Assembly (NCBI GenBank): GCA_007693785.1
Contig: RECY01000028.1
Location: forward strand, 124,001 to 188,000
DNA: 64,000 bases
Source of the DNA: Phycisphaerales bacterium
Lineage (GTDB): Bacteria; Planctomycetota; Phycisphaerae; Phycisphaerales; UBA1924
Direction: 5' to 3'
A model generated the notes under the pieces. That model saw only the letters and a program-made list of their open reading frames with translations. It ran no database searches and was not told where the DNA came from. The number at the start of each line of letters is the position of its first letter. The stretch's first letter is position 1. Made by a program: the position numbers and the translations under genes. Positions 17,703-26,751 of the stretch are shown piece after piece.

Positions 17703-17774
17703 TCGCAACCGAGCGATCCATCCCCACAGGATGACCACGCGACGCCGACCCCGAGGGTGGGCGTCGTTGTCGTT
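17684..17774 (+). promoter_or_regulatory. Histidine operon transcription attenuator
   Basis: Two exclusive structures can be drawn. Terminator: 17740-17766 folds as CGACGCC / GGCGTCG plus ACCC / GGGT with one G-G mismatch and a three-base loop, followed by TTGTCGTT. Antiterminator: GGGTTGGC (17684-17691) pairs with GCCGACCC (17744-17751) over eight base pairs with one T-G, and the pairing extends with CGCG (17693-17696) to CGCG (17738-17741) and GTC to GAC around small bulges. The antiterminator uses the terminator's left arm. A ribosome stalled on the early His codons leaves 17684-17699 free; one at the stop codon covers it. This is read by eye and needs folding calculations. Confidence 0.75.
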
Positions 17775-17888
17775 CCGGGCCCCACAGTCTGCCGCGGCCC
17801 GCATCCTGATCCCACGCCTCCACCCGCCGCTCGCCTCGCCGGCTCGCCCCGCACTCCGGCTCGAGACCACGCCAAGGACCACCCGCCC

Positions 17889-18773
17889 ATGACACCGACC
17901 GCCGCACCCGACACCGTCCGCCTCGCCCTGCCGAAGGGGCGGATGAAGGACAGCCTGTTCGACCTGATGGGGGCGGCGGGCGTCAAGGTCACCGAGTCCA
18001 GCCGCGGCTACCGCCCGCGCCTCGCGCTCGAGGGCTTCGACGCCAAGATCCTGAAGCCGCAGTCGGTGATCCAGATGCTCCAGGCCGGCAGCCGCGACGT
18101 CGGCTTCGCCGGGGCCGACTGGGTCGCGGAGCTCGACGCGACCGGGCTCGTTGAGGTGATGGACCTGGGGCTCGACCCGGTCCGCCTCGTCGCGGCCGCC
18201 CCTTCGGACCTGCTCGACGCGGGCGGCAACCTGCCGACCGACCGCCCCCTGCTCGTCGCGAGCGAGATGGAACGCTTAACAACACGCTGGATCGAGTCCC
18301 GCGGTTTGAACGCCGTCTTCGTGCGCACCTATGGCGCGACCGAGGTCTTTCCGCCGGAAGACGCCGACTGCATCGTGGACATCACCCAGACCGGCTCCAC
18401 GCTCGAAGCCAACCGCCTGACCATCATCGACACGCTGCTGACGAGCTCCACACGCCTCTACGCGAACGAGGGCGCGATGGCCAACCCCGTCAAGCGCGAG
18501 CGGATCGAGCACCTCGCGCTGCTGCTGCGCTCGGTGCTGGAGGCGCGGGAGCGTGTGATGCTGGCGTTGAACGTCGCGAGCGAGTCGCTGGAGCGTGTGC
18601 TGGCGGCGCTGCCCTGCATGCGGGAGCCGACGGTCAGCCCGCTAAGCCACGACGCGGGGTACGCCGTCAGTTCGGCCGTGCCGCGTGCGGACCTCGCCCG
18701 CGTGATCCCGATCCTGAAGCAGGCCGGCGCGACGGACCTGGTCGTCACCCAGCCGAGCCTGATCGTCCGATGA
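17889..18773 (+). CDS. hisG: ATP phosphoribosyltransferase, long form
   Basis: A 294-residue enzyme for the first step of histidine synthesis, joining ATP and PRPP. VRLALPKGRMKDSLFDLM is the N-terminal signature and DCIVDITQTGSTLEANRL the PRPP-binding loop. The length and the C-terminal segment (residues 215-294, with PCMREPTVSPL) show the long form with its own ACT-like regulatory domain, normally feedback-inhibited by histidine and independent of HisZ. The start ATG 17889 puts the conserved RLALPKGR near residue 12. It is the first enzyme gene after the attenuator and overlaps the next gene by four bases. Confidence 0.95.
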   Translation: MTPTAAPDTVRLALPKGRMKDSLFDLMGAAGVKVTESSRGYRPRLALEGFDAKILKPQSVIQMLQAGSRDVGFAGADWVAELDATGLVEVMDLGLDPVRLVAAAPSDLLDAGGNLPTDRPLLVASEMERLTTRWIESRGLNAVFVRTYGATEVFPPEDADCIVDITQTGSTLEANRLTIIDTLLTSSTRLYANEGAMANPVKRERIEHLALLLRSVLEARERVMLALNVASESLERVLAALPCMREPTVSPLSHDAGYAVSSAVPRADLARVIPILKQAGATDLVVTQPSLIVR

Positions 18774-20515
18774 ACAACGCAAACGACATCCCGACCGCAT
18801 CGGCCGCCCCGCGCCCGATCCCGCTGCTGGAGCGGACCCGTGCCTACGCGGCCCCGGCCCACGGCGCGCCGATTGATTTGCGCCTCGACGCGAACGAAGG
18901 CCCCGCGCCGGACGGATCGATCCTCGACGCGCTCGCGGGCGAGCTGCCCGAACTGCTCCGCAGCTACCCGAGCGTCCGCACGCTCGAGGCGCTGCTCGCC
19001 GAGCGCGTCGGCGTCGCGCCCGAGCAACTCATGGTCACCGCCGGCGCGGACGACGCGCTCGACCGCGCCTGCCGCGCGGTGCTCGCCCCGGGACGCGAGC
19101 TGATCCTGCCCGTGCCGACGTTCGAGATGATCGAACGCTGGGCCGACCTCGCCGACGGGCGCACGATCAAGGTTGCGTGGCCCGCCGGCCCGCTCCCCGT
19201 CGATGTCATGCTCGAAGCCGTGACGCCCGAGACGGCGATGATCGCGGTGGTGACGCCGAACAACCCGACGGGCGCGGTGGCGACCGCGGACGACTTGCGC
19301 CGCCTTTCCGAGGCAGCGCCGCACGCGATGCTACTGGTGGACCTCGCGTACGAGGAGTTCGCGAGCGAGCCCCTGACAGGCATTGTGCGTGCGCTGCCGA
19401 ACGCGATCGGCGTGCGCACGCTCAGCAAGGCGTGGGGCCTCGCGGGCCTGCGCATCGGCTACGCGTTCGGAGCGGAGCGCATGATCGGCTGGCTGCGAGC
19501 CGTCGGCGGGCCGTTCCCCGTTGCCGCGCCCGCCGCCGCGATCGCCGCCCGCTGGCTCGAGGCCGGCGCGGCCTACGTCTGCGAGCAGGTCGGTGAGGCG
19601 AATCGCGCCCGCGCGAGCCTCGAACGCACGCTCATGAGTCTGGGCGCGGACGTCCTCCCCTCGCAAGCCAACTTCGCCGCCGCGCGCGTGCGGAACCCGT
19701 CGTGGGTGCGCGATGCGCTCGCCGGGCTCGGCATCGGCGTCCGCGTCTGGCCGACGCGACAGGGTTGCGAGGATCTCGTGCGCATCACCAGCCCGCAGAC
19801 GGATGCGGAGACGGCACGCGTGGAGCGTGCGCTCACCGCGGCCCTTCGCCCGGAGGCGATCCTCTTCGATCTCGACGGCGTGCTCGCGGATGTGAGCCGA
19901 TCGTACCGCACCGCGATCATCGAGACCGCGGCAGCCTTCGGCGTCACGCTCACCGCCGACGACGTGCGAGCCGCCAAGCGTCTGGGCAACGCGAACAACG
20001 ATTGGGTTCTCACGCACCGCCTCATCGAAGCCGCAGGCGTGCGCACGAGCCTTGATGCCGTCACCGAGCGGTTTGAGACGATTTATCAAGGCACCGGCTC
20101 GAACCCCGGGCTGCGCCGCACCGAGACCCTGCTCTGTGATCCGGACTGGTTGCGCGGCATGAGCGATCGTCTCCCGCTCGCGATCGTCACCGGTCGCCCG
20201 CGAGCCGACGCGGAGATCTTCCTCGTGGATCACGGCGTGCGCCATCACTTTCGCGAAGTCATCGCGATGGAAGACGGGCCCGCGAAGCCGGATCCCGCGG
20301 TTGTGCGCCTCGCGATGACGCGGCTGGGCGTGCGGGCGGGGTGGATGGTCGGCGACACCGTGGACGACGTGCGAGCCGCGCGGGGCGCCGGCGTCGTGCC
20401 GATCGGCGTGTGCGCACCCGGCGAGCAAAACGACGAAACCGTGCGCACGCTCCAGGCGAGCGGCACGGGGCGTGTGCTGCAACACCTCGAAGAACTGGAG
20501 AGCCTGCTGCCATGA
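18770..20515 (+). CDS. hisC: Histidinol-phosphate aminotransferase fused to HAD-type phosphatase
   Basis: A 581-residue two-domain protein. Residues 1-355 are HisC, a fold-type I PLP aminotransferase, with TLSKAWGLAGLRIGYAFG carrying the PLP lysine near 218 and NNPTGAVAT for substrate binding. Residues about 362-581 are a HAD hydrolase: FDLDGVLADVS (nucleophile Asp), IVTGRPRADA (motif II Thr), KPDPAVV (Lys) and MVGDTVDDVRAARGAG (motif IV). All four catalytic motifs are intact. No other histidinol-phosphate phosphatase is in the operon, so the HAD half probably supplies that step, giving two consecutive reactions in one chain. ATGA overlaps link it to hisG and hisB. Confidence 0.92.
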   Translation: MNNANDIPTASAAPRPIPLLERTRAYAAPAHGAPIDLRLDANEGPAPDGSILDALAGELPELLRSYPSVRTLEALLAERVGVAPEQLMVTAGADDALDRACRAVLAPGRELILPVPTFEMIERWADLADGRTIKVAWPAGPLPVDVMLEAVTPETAMIAVVTPNNPTGAVATADDLRRLSEAAPHAMLLVDLAYEEFASEPLTGIVRALPNAIGVRTLSKAWGLAGLRIGYAFGAERMIGWLRAVGGPFPVAAPAAAIAARWLEAGAAYVCEQVGEANRARASLERTLMSLGADVLPSQANFAAARVRNPSWVRDALAGLGIGVRVWPTRQGCEDLVRITSPQTDAETARVERALTAALRPEAILFDLDGVLADVSRSYRTAIIETAAAFGVTLTADDVRAAKRLGNANNDWVLTHRLIEAAGVRTSLDAVTERFETIYQGTGSNPGLRRTETLLCDPDWLRGMSDRLPLAIVTGRPRADAEIFLVDHGVRHHFREVIAMEDGPAKPDPAVVRLAMTRLGVRAGWMVGDTVDDVRAARGAGVVPIGVCAPGEQNDETVRTLQASGTGRVLQHLEELESLLP

Positions 20516-21114
20516 CCAACCCAGATCGAGATCCCCGCGCCGCCAAGGTCGAGCGTGCGACGAGTGAAACCCGCGTCCGCGTGTCCTGCACCATCGACGG
20601 CTCCGGACGAGCCGAGATCAGCACGGGCATCGGCTTCCTCGATCACCTCCTTACCGCTCTCGCGAAACACGCTCGCTTCGATCTGGAGCTGCGATGCGAG
20701 GGCGACCTGCACATCGACGACCACCACACGAGCGAGGATTGTGCGCTCGCGATCGGGGCTGCGGTCGATCAGGCGCTCGGCGAGCGTCGCGGCGTGCGCC
20801 GCTTCGGGACGGCGCACGCGCCGCTGGACGAATCACTCGCGAGGGCGGTGGTCGACCTCTCTGGACGACCGTTCGCGCACGCGGATCTGCGACTTTTGCG
20901 CGAGAAAATTGGAGACCTGAGCTGCGAGATGATCCCGCACGCCATCGCGTCGTTCGCGACCGCGGCTCGCGCGACAGTCCACGTTGACGTGCTGCGTGGG
21001 TCCAACGATCACCACAAGGCGGAGGCCGCGTTCAAGGCGTTGGCGCTCGCGCTGCGTGAGGCCGTGGCGATCGACGGTTCCTCGGAGATTCCGAGCACGA
21101 AGGGCACCCTGTGA
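20512..21114 (+). CDS. hisB: Imidazoleglycerol-phosphate dehydratase (monofunctional)
   Basis: A 200-residue HisB that dehydrates imidazoleglycerol phosphate. The duplicated metal-binding motifs are seen as GFLDHLLTALAKHARF and DDHHTSEDCALAIG in the first half, and as SNDHHKAEAAFKALALAL in the second. It lacks the N-terminal phosphatase domain of the enteric bifunctional HisB, consistent with the phosphatase being on HisC here. ATG 20512 overlaps the hisC stop (ATGA), and its own stop overlaps the hisH GTG. Confidence 0.95.
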   Translation: MTNPDRDPRAAKVERATSETRVRVSCTIDGSGRAEISTGIGFLDHLLTALAKHARFDLELRCEGDLHIDDHHTSEDCALAIGAAVDQALGERRGVRRFGTAHAPLDESLARAVVDLSGRPFAHADLRLLREKIGDLSCEMIPHAIASFATAARATVHVDVLRGSNDHHKAEAAFKALALALREAVAIDGSSEIPSTKGTL

Positions 21115-21770
21115 AGCTGAGCGATCGCATCGCCTCAAGGTGCGTCGTGGTGCGCACGGGGACGGCGAATATCGCGTCCGTCTGCGCCGCTCTCGCGCGT
21201 GCCGGGGTCGAACCGGTGGTCGATGACGACGCCCGCCTGATCGAAGCGGCACCGCTGGTCGTGCTCCCGGGCGTGGGCTCGTTCGGTGCGGCTCGCGCTT
21301 CGCTGGACGAGCACGGGCTCGTGCCCGTGCTGCGTGAGCGTGTCCTGGCGGGACGCCCGACGCTGGGGATCTGCCTCGGCTTTCAGTTGCTGTTTGAATC
21401 AAGCACGGAATCGCCGGGCGTTCCGGGGCTCGGCGTGTGCCACGCTACTGTCGAGCGATACGCGGCAGTAGATGGTGTGCGCGTGCCGCAGATGGGGTGG
21501 AACCGTGTGGACGCGCCGACCGGCTGCCGCGTGCTGCGAAGCGGGTGGGCGTATTTTGCGAACGCGTACCGCGTGCGCACGGACGCGATGCCTCGTGAGG
21601 GGTGGTTGACCGCAAACGCGACGCACGGCGAGCAATTCGTTGCGGCGATCGAGGCTTTCAACGGGCGTGTCGTGGCGTGTCAGGGGCACCCGGAGCTGAG
21701 CGGGGCGTGGGGTCGCGGGGTGCTGGAGCGGTGGGTGGCCGCGGCGAGGGCGGAGGTGCCGACGTGCTGA
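21111..21770 (+). CDS. hisH: Imidazole glycerol phosphate synthase, glutaminase subunit
   Basis: A 219-residue class I glutamine amidotransferase that feeds ammonia to His[13 protein letters not shown] contains the nucleophile Cys, and CQGHPELSG the catalytic His and Glu (the more usual form is FHPEKS). [10 protein letters not shown] and VPQMGWNRV are family signatures. The start is GTG at 21111, overlapping the hisB stop as GTGA. It directly precedes hisF, with which it overlaps by seven bases. Confidence 0.94.
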   Translation: MKLSDRIASRCVVVRTGTANIASVCAALARAGVEPVVDDDARLIEAAPLVVLPGVGSFGAARASLDEHGLVPVLRERVLAGRPTLGICLGFQLLFESSTESPGVPGLGVCHATVERYAAVDGVRVPQMGWNRVDAPTGCRVLRSGWAYFANAYRVRTDAMPREGWLTANATHGEQFVAAIEAFNGRVVACQGHPELSGAWGRGVLERWVAAARAEVPTC

Positions 21771-22555
21771 CGCGACGATTGATCCCGTGTTTGGACGTGC
21801 GCGACGGTCGCGTGGTGAAGGGCGTGCGGTTTCAGGGGCTGCGCGACGCGGGCGATCCTGCGGAACTCGCGGCGCGATACGAAGCGGAGGGGGCGGACGA
21901 GGTGGTAATCCTCGATGTTTCCGCGACGCCGGAGGGGCGTTCGAGCGCAGCGGACACGGTCGAGCGTGTTCGCACTGTGCTGGGTATCCCGCTCACGGTC
22001 GGCGGGGGCGTGCGCACGTGCGAGGACGCGTCGCGCTTGCTCGCGGCGGGGGCCGACAAAGTTGCGGTCAACACGGCGGCGGTGCTGCGCCCGGACCTGA
22101 TTGAGGAGCTCGCGCTACGCTTCGGATCGCAATGCACAGTCGTCGCGATCGACGCGGCAGTGCGCACGGGCGGTGCGCCGGGATGGGAAGTCGTGGTGCG
22201 ATCGGGAAGCGAGCGGACGGGGATTGATGCCGTCGAGTGGGCTCGGGCCTGCATGTCGCGGGGCGCGGGAGAGATCCTGCTGACGAGCTGGGATCGCGAC
22301 GGCACCGGGGAGGGGTACGACCTGGGGCTGCTTCGCGAGGTCTGCGGCGCGGTGGGTGTGCCCGTCATCGCTTCGGGCGGCGCGGACTCGGCGGCGCACA
22401 TGGCTGATGGCGTGCGAGCGGGGGCGGAAGCGCTTCTCGCGGCTTCGATTTTTCACGACGCGCGGCACACGGTGATCGACGTCAAACGTGCGCTCGCGTC
22501 GATGGGTGTGCCGGTGCGGCTCGAAGCCGATGATGCGGAAGGGGTGAACGCGTGA
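21764..22555 (+). CDS. hisF: Imidazole glycerol phosphate synthase, cyclase subunit
   Basis: A 263-residue TIM-barrel cyclase. Catalytic Asp residues are in [14 protein letters not shown] and [11 protein letters not shown], and the phosphate-binding loops are in [10 protein letters not shown] and [14 protein letters not shown]. With HisH it makes imidazoleglycerol phosphate and AICAR. The start is GTG 21764, inside the end of hisH (GTGCTGA), with GGAGG seven bases upstream, which implies translational coupling of the two subunits. Confidence 0.94.
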   Translation: MLTRRLIPCLDVRDGRVVKGVRFQGLRDAGDPAELAARYEAEGADEVVILDVSATPEGRSSAADTVERVRTVLGIPLTVGGGVRTCEDASRLLAAGADKVAVNTAAVLRPDLIEELALRFGSQCTVVAIDAAVRTGGAPGWEVVVRSGSERTGIDAVEWARACMSRGAGEILLTSWDRDGTGEGYDLGLLREVCGAVGVPVIASGGADSAAHMADGVRAGAEALLAASIFHDARHTVIDVKRALASMGVPVRLEADDAEGVNA

Positions 22556-23841
22556 TCGTGCCGAGTATTGATCTGCAGGGCGGGCGTGCGGTGCAGCTCC
22601 GCGGCGGAAAAGAGCTGGTGATCGATGCGGGGGACCCGCGCCCGATCGCCGAGCGGTTCCGCGTTGCGGGTGAGATCGCGGTGGTGGACCTCGACGGCGC
22701 GACGGGTGAGGGGAGCAATGCCGAGCTGATGCGAGAGCTGTGCTCGATCGCGGATTGCCGCGTCGGCGGGGGAATCCGCGACGTGCGCACGGCGATCGAC
22801 TGGCTGAACGCGGGGGCGACGAAGGTTGTGCTCGGCACGGCGGCGAGGCCCGAGGTCTTGCGGGAACTGCCGCGTGAGCGAACGATCGCGGCGCTCGACG
22901 CGGTGCACGGCGAGGTCGTCGTCAAGGGCTGGCGCGAATCGACCGGGCGGACGGTGCTCGACCGCATCGACGAGCTGCGCGAGCATGTCGGCGGTTTTCT
23001 TGTGACGTTCGTCGAGCGCGAGGGGCGGATGGCGGGGATCGACGCGTCGGCGGTGGAAGAGATCGTTTCGCGGGCGGGGGATGTGCGCGTGACGATCGCC
23101 GGCGGTGTGCGCAATGCGGAGGATGTTCGTTTGCTGGATCGGCTCGGGTGCGATGCGCAGGTGGGGATGGCGATCTACAACGGCTCGATGGACCTCGGCG
23201 ACGCGATCTGTGCGCCGATGCGGAGCGATCGCACTGATGGCCTTTGGGCGACGGTGGTGTGCGATGAACGCGGGGTGGCGTTGGGGTTGTGCTATTCGAA
23301 CGCTGAGAGTGTGCGGGCGGCAGTGGAGCAGCGGCGCGGGGTGTACTGGTCGCGAAGCCGAGGCGGGCTGTGGGTGAAGGGTGAGACGAGCGGGGATGTG
23401 CAGGAGCTTGTGCGCATCGACCTGGACTGCGACCGCGACGCGATTCGGTTCACGGTGCGTCAGGCGGGGCGTGGGTTCTGCCACAACGGGACGCGAACGT
23501 GCTGGGGGGAGGACGGCGGCGTCGGACGGCTCGCGCGCACGATCGTGGCACGTGCGGGCGAAGCGCCGCCGGGGTCGTACACACGTCGCTTGTTGGAAGA
23601 TCGCGAGCTGCTGCGGTCGAAGCTGCTGGAGGAGGCGAACGAATTGCTCGACGCGTCGACGCCCGCGGAAGCCGCGTGGGAGGCGGCCGATGTGCTGTAC
23701 TTCGCGTTGGTCGCGGCGGGCGCGCGGGGGGCGGGGCTGGCGGAGATCGAGCGAGAGCTTGAACGGCGCGCACGTCGCGTGACGCGTCGGGGCGGGGACG
23801 CGAAGGGGAACGTGGAATTGACTCCCGGTACGGAGGGCTGA
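22552..23841 (+). CDS. hisA: HisA-HisI-HisE trifunctional fusion
   Basis: A 429-residue protein in which three enzymes follow each other. Residues 1-218 are HisA (ProFAR isomerase): [14 protein letters not shown] with the first catalytic Asp and [15 protein letters not shown] with the second. Residues about 220-325 are HisI (phosphoribosyl-AMP cyclohydrolase): DLDCDRDAI supplies metal-binding Asp residues and [10 protein letters not shown] the Cys ligands. Residues about 340-415 are HisE (phosphoribosyl-ATP pyrophosphatase), a helical MazG-like unit with [19 protein letters not shown] and [10 protein letters not shown]. Together they catalyse steps two to four. There is no frameshift or stop between domains. 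GTGA overlap joins it to hisF. Confidence 0.93.
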   Translation: MIVPSIDLQGGRAVQLRGGKELVIDAGDPRPIAERFRVAGEIAVVDLDGATGEGSNAELMRELCSIADCRVGGGIRDVRTAIDWLNAGATKVVLGTAARPEVLRELPRERTIAALDAVHGEVVVKGWRESTGRTVLDRIDELREHVGGFLVTFVEREGRMAGIDASAVEEIVSRAGDVRVTIAGGVRNAEDVRLLDRLGCDAQVGMAIYNGSMDLGDAICAPMRSDRTDGLWATVVCDERGVALGLCYSNAESVRAAVEQRRGVYWSRSRGGLWVKGETSGDVQELVRIDLDCDRDAIRFTVRQAGRGFCHNGTRTCWGEDGGVGRLARTIVARAGEAPPGSYTRRLLEDRELLRSKLLEEANELLDASTPAEAAWEAADVLYFALVAAGARGAGLAEIERELERRARRVTRRGGDAKGNVELTPGTEG

Positions 23842-23842
23842 C

Positions 23843-25123
23843 GTGGCACGGGGATTTGTCATGGCTCGTTTGCTGAAGATAGTCTCGGCTTCGGAGCTCG
23901 CGGGCGTGCGCCGCTCGCCGGTGGACGCGCCGACGCTGGCTGCGGCGGCTTCGATCGTCGACGATGTGCGCACGGGGGGCGGCGCCGCGTTGCGGGCGTT
24001 CGCGGAGCGGTTTGGGGATGTGGAGGCGGGCGGGGCGTTGGTGATCGAGCGCGACGAACTGGATCGTGCGCTCGCTTCGCTCGATGCTGCGTCGCGCAGC
24101 GTGCTGGAGCGTGCGGCGGGGCGGATCCGCGTGTTCGCCGAGGCGCAGCGGGCGAGCGTGCGCGACGTGGAGGTGCCGGTGCCGGGGGGCGTGGGGGGGC
24201 AGTCGGTCGCGCCCGTGGAGCGTGCGGGGTGCTATGCGCCCGGCGGGCGGTACCCGCTCCCGTCGAGCGTGCTGATGACGGCGGTGACGGCTCGTGCGGC
24301 GGGCGTGGAGGACGTCACGGTGGCGTCGCCGCGTGCTGGGGTGGTGACGCTGGCGGCGGCGGCGGTCGCAGGGGCGGACCGCGTGCTGTGCGCGGGCGGG
24401 GCGCAGGCGATCGCGGCGATGGCGCACGGGGTCGATGGGGTGTTGGGGGCGTGCGACGTGATCGTGGGGCCGGGGAATCGGTGGGTGACGGCGGCGAAGC
24501 AGCTTGTGGCGGGGTTTGTGCGCATCGACATGCTCGCCGGGCCGAGCGAGCTCGTGGTGCTGGCGGATGGGGGCGCGGACGCGGGGACGGTGGCGGCGGA
24601 TCTGCTGGCGCAGGCCGAGCATGATGATGATGCGTCGGCGGTGCTCGTGACGACCGATGCGGGACTCGCGGATGCGGTGGAGCGTGAGCTGCGCGCACAA
24701 TTAGCGTCGTTGCCGACGCGGGCGACGGCCGAGCGTGCGCTGGGGAACGGGTTTTGCGTGCTCGTGCGTGATCTGAACGAGGGCGTGGACGTCTGCGACC
24801 GCCTCGCGCCGGAGCACTTGGAGTTGCTGGTCGAGAACGCGGACGCGCTCCGTCCGCGCTTGCGTCACTACGGCGGACTGTTCGTCGGCTCGGCGGCGGC
24901 GGAGGTGCTGGGGGATTACGGGATCGGGCCGAACCACACGCTGCCGACCGGGGGAACGGCGCGGTCGAGCGGCGGGCTGAGCGTGTTCGATTTTCTGCGC
25001 GTGCGGACGTGGCTGCGGGTTGATGACGCCGCTGGCGCACGCGGTGCGATCGAGGACGCGGCGGCGCTGGCTTGCCTCGAGGGGCTCGAAGGGCATGCGC
25101 GGAGTGCGCTGCGGCGTTTGTAG
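23843..25123 (+). CDS. hisD: Histidinol dehydrogenase
   Basis: A 426-residue NAD-dependent, zinc-binding enzyme for the last two oxidations to histidine. Family signatures are GCYAPGGRYPLPSSVLM, DVIVGPGNRWVTAAK, IDMLAGPSELVVLAD and the catalytic DRLAPEHLEL; QAEHD and FVGSAAAEVLGDYGIGPNH complete the active site. GTG 23843 is chosen because GGAGG lies six bases upstream, although ATG 23861 is also possible. It is the last gene of the operon, convergent with the amidohydrolase array. Confidence 0.95.
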   Translation: MARGFVMARLLKIVSASELAGVRRSPVDAPTLAAAASIVDDVRTGGGAALRAFAERFGDVEAGGALVIERDELDRALASLDAASRSVLERAAGRIRVFAEAQRASVRDVEVPVPGGVGGQSVAPVERAGCYAPGGRYPLPSSVLMTAVTARAAGVEDVTVASPRAGVVTLAAAAVAGADRVLCAGGAQAIAAMAHGVDGVLGACDVIVGPGNRWVTAAKQLVAGFVRIDMLAGPSELVVLADGGADAGTVAADLLAQAEHDDDASAVLVTTDAGLADAVERELRAQLASLPTRATAERALGNGFCVLVRDLNEGVDVCDRLAPEHLELLVENADALRPRLRHYGGLFVGSAAAEVLGDYGIGPNHTLPTGGTARSSGGLSVFDFLRVRTWLRVDDAAGARGAIEDAAALACLEGLEGHARSALRRL

Positions 25124-25128
25124 AGGCT

Positions 25129-25156
25129 AAAAAGAGCACGGGCGGGACGCGCGTGC
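25129..25156 (-). terminator. Intrinsic terminator of the amidohydrolase array
   Basis: On the minus strand a hairpin CACG-C-GCG / CGC-C-CGTG with one C-C mismatch and a TCC loop is followed by CTCTTTTT. It begins 30 bases after the last array gene. The hairpin belongs to the same repeat family as 51436-51460 (consensus ACGGGCGGGACGCCCGTGCCACTGG). Confidence 0.6.
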
Positions 25157-25185
25157 CACTGGGGGAATTGAGTTCTTGTTGCGCG

Positions 25186-26751
25186 TCAGCGTCGCCAGGG
25201 GCGATCAAGGCGGCGGGGCCATTCGTCCTTGGGCGGCTCGGCTTCGGAGCCTTCGCGCGGGCGGATGTGGTTGAAGAGGGTGTCCATGTCCTTGTCGTAG
25301 ACGACGCGTCCGTTGACGATCGCGTACTCGACGTTACTGGTGTAGCGGATGAGGGGCTGGCTGGTGATGATCAGGTCGGCGTCTTTGCCGGGCTCGATGG
25401 AGCCGAGGCGGTCGTCGATGCCGAGGATGCGTGCGGCGTCGATGGTGATGGCGCGGACGGCGGCGTCCTCCGGAAGACCGCCGCGGACGGCGAAGCCGGC
25501 TTCGAACGGGAGGTTGAGGTTGTCGCGCCCGGTGATGCCGCCGGTGCCGATCCCCGCGCCCGGGGCGGTGATGCCGACGCGGATGCCGTGGCGATGGAGG
25601 ATCGCGGCGTTCTCGATGCTCGAGCCCGTAGGGCGGTTGAAGCGTTCGTTGGGCGGCACGCGGTTGCGGGCGTTGAGGATCACGCTGACGTTGGCCCGCG
25701 CGAGCTCGGGGGCGATCGCCCAGGCCTCGCGGGCGCCCTCGATGACGAGTTGGAAGCCGAAGGTTTCGGCGAGGCGGGCGAGCTCGAGCATGTCGTAGGT
25801 GGTCTGGGCCCGGGCGAAGGCGGGGCGTTGCCCGCGGACGAGCGGGACGAACCGCGCGTTGCGCCCGCGGAGGACGCTCTCGTCGGGCGGGTCTTCTTCG
25901 AGCAAGGGGTCGCGGGCCTTGCGCCGGTCGTAGGCGGCTTTTTCGCGGTCGTAGTTGCGGATCGCTTCGAGCGACTCGCGGAGGCGCTTGCGGTTCTGCG
26001 GGTTGTTGGTGGAGTAGGTGATGTCGATGAAGACGTTGTCGCGGACGAAGTGGTCTTCGAGCGTGGCGTAGGTGAGCTTGGCGACGTTGCCGTTGTCGAA
26101 GGCGGTGGTGATCCCGCCGGCGAGAGCGAGGAGCATGGTGAGGTCGTAGGGGTCGGTCGCGTCCTGGGGCGGGTTGCCGATGAAGCGGCTGGAGCGGAGG
26201 GCGATGAGCCCGGGGTAGACATGCATGCCCGAGGCGTCGATGACGGTCGCGTGTTCGGGGATGGTGAGGTTGCGCCCGATGCGGTCGATGGTGTTGTCTT
26301 TGGTGAGGATGGTGTAGCCGCGGAGCGTGGGCCCGGTGACGGTGTGGACCGTTGCCCCGGTGATCGCGAGCACGCGCTCCGCGGGGGCGGGGGGCTCGAC
26401 GTCCGGCTCGGCCGGGGCTTCGGGCTCGGCGTCTGTGGCTTCGGGCTCCGGCTCGGGCATCGGCTCGTCCGGCGCGGGCGGGGGCGTGGGCACGGGCTCG
26501 GGCGTGGGGTCCGGTTCCGGTTCCGGCTCTGGTTCCGGGTCGGGCTCCGGTTCTGGTTCCGGTTCCGGGTCGGGCTCGGGATCCGGCTGAGGCTCGGGCT
26601 CCGGTTCAGGCTCGGGTTGCGGCGGTGGGTCGTCGGCTCGCGTATTGGCGAGGGCTTGCGCGTGGGCGCCGATCGGCGCGAGGAGGACGGCCGAGGCGAC
26701 GAGAGCCGCGACGAGCGACAGGAGTCGGCGGAGCGGTGCGTGCAAGTTCAT
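25186..26751 (-). CDS. Exported amidohydrolase-fold protein with Pro-Glu/Asp rod, metal ligands lost
   Basis: A 521-residue exported protein, last gene of the array. Signal peptide about 1-32 (ending GAHAQA). Residues about 42-112 are (PE/PD)n repeats, probably an extended rod. The amidohydrolase composite domain follows: [20 protein letters not shown], then the barrel. Where the family has PGLIDxHxH this protein reads [12 protein letters not shown], the strand-5 His is Glu (VIEGAREAW), and the strand-8 Asp is missing (VGITAPGAG). The family C-terminal [13 protein letters not shown] remains. It is therefore probably not a metal-dependent hydrolase. ATG overlaps the previous stop (ATGA). Confidence 0.8.
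   Translation of the reverse strand: MNLHAPLRRLLSLVAALVASAVLLAPIGAHAQALANTRADDPPPQPEPEPEPEPQPDPEPDPEPEPEPEPDPEPEPEPEPDPTPEPVPTPPPAPDEPMPEPEPEATDAEPEAPAEPDVEPPAPAERVLAITGATVHTVTGPTLRGYTILTKDNTIDRIGRNLTIPEHATVIDASGMHVYPGLIALRSSRFIGNPPQDATDPYDLTMLLALAGGITTAFDNGNVAKLTYATLEDHFVRDNVFIDITYSTNNPQNRKRLRESLEAIRNYDREKAAYDRRKARDPLLEEDPPDESVLRGRNARFVPLVRGQRPAFARAQTTYDMLELARLAETFGFQLVIEGAREAWAIAPELARANVSVILNARNRVPPNERFNRPTGSSIENAAILHRHGIRVGITAPGAGIGTGGITGRDNLNLPFEAGFAVRGGLPEDAAVRAITIDAARILGIDDRLGSIEPGKDADLIITSQPLIRYTSNVEYAIVNGRVVYDKDMDTLFNHIRPREGSEAEPPKDEWPRRLDRPWRR

Noticed and set aside
17646-17722. GATCGC with two copies of GCGATC as the main attenuator switch
   Set aside because: These 6-bp pairings are possible but do not compete with the terminator stem. 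The 17684-17699 with 17733-17751 helix explains the switch better.
20341-20511. Extension of hisB upstream to 20341
   Set aside because: It would run through the HAD motifs of hisC in another frame; ATG 20512 with the ATGA overlap and the family N terminus is clearly the start.
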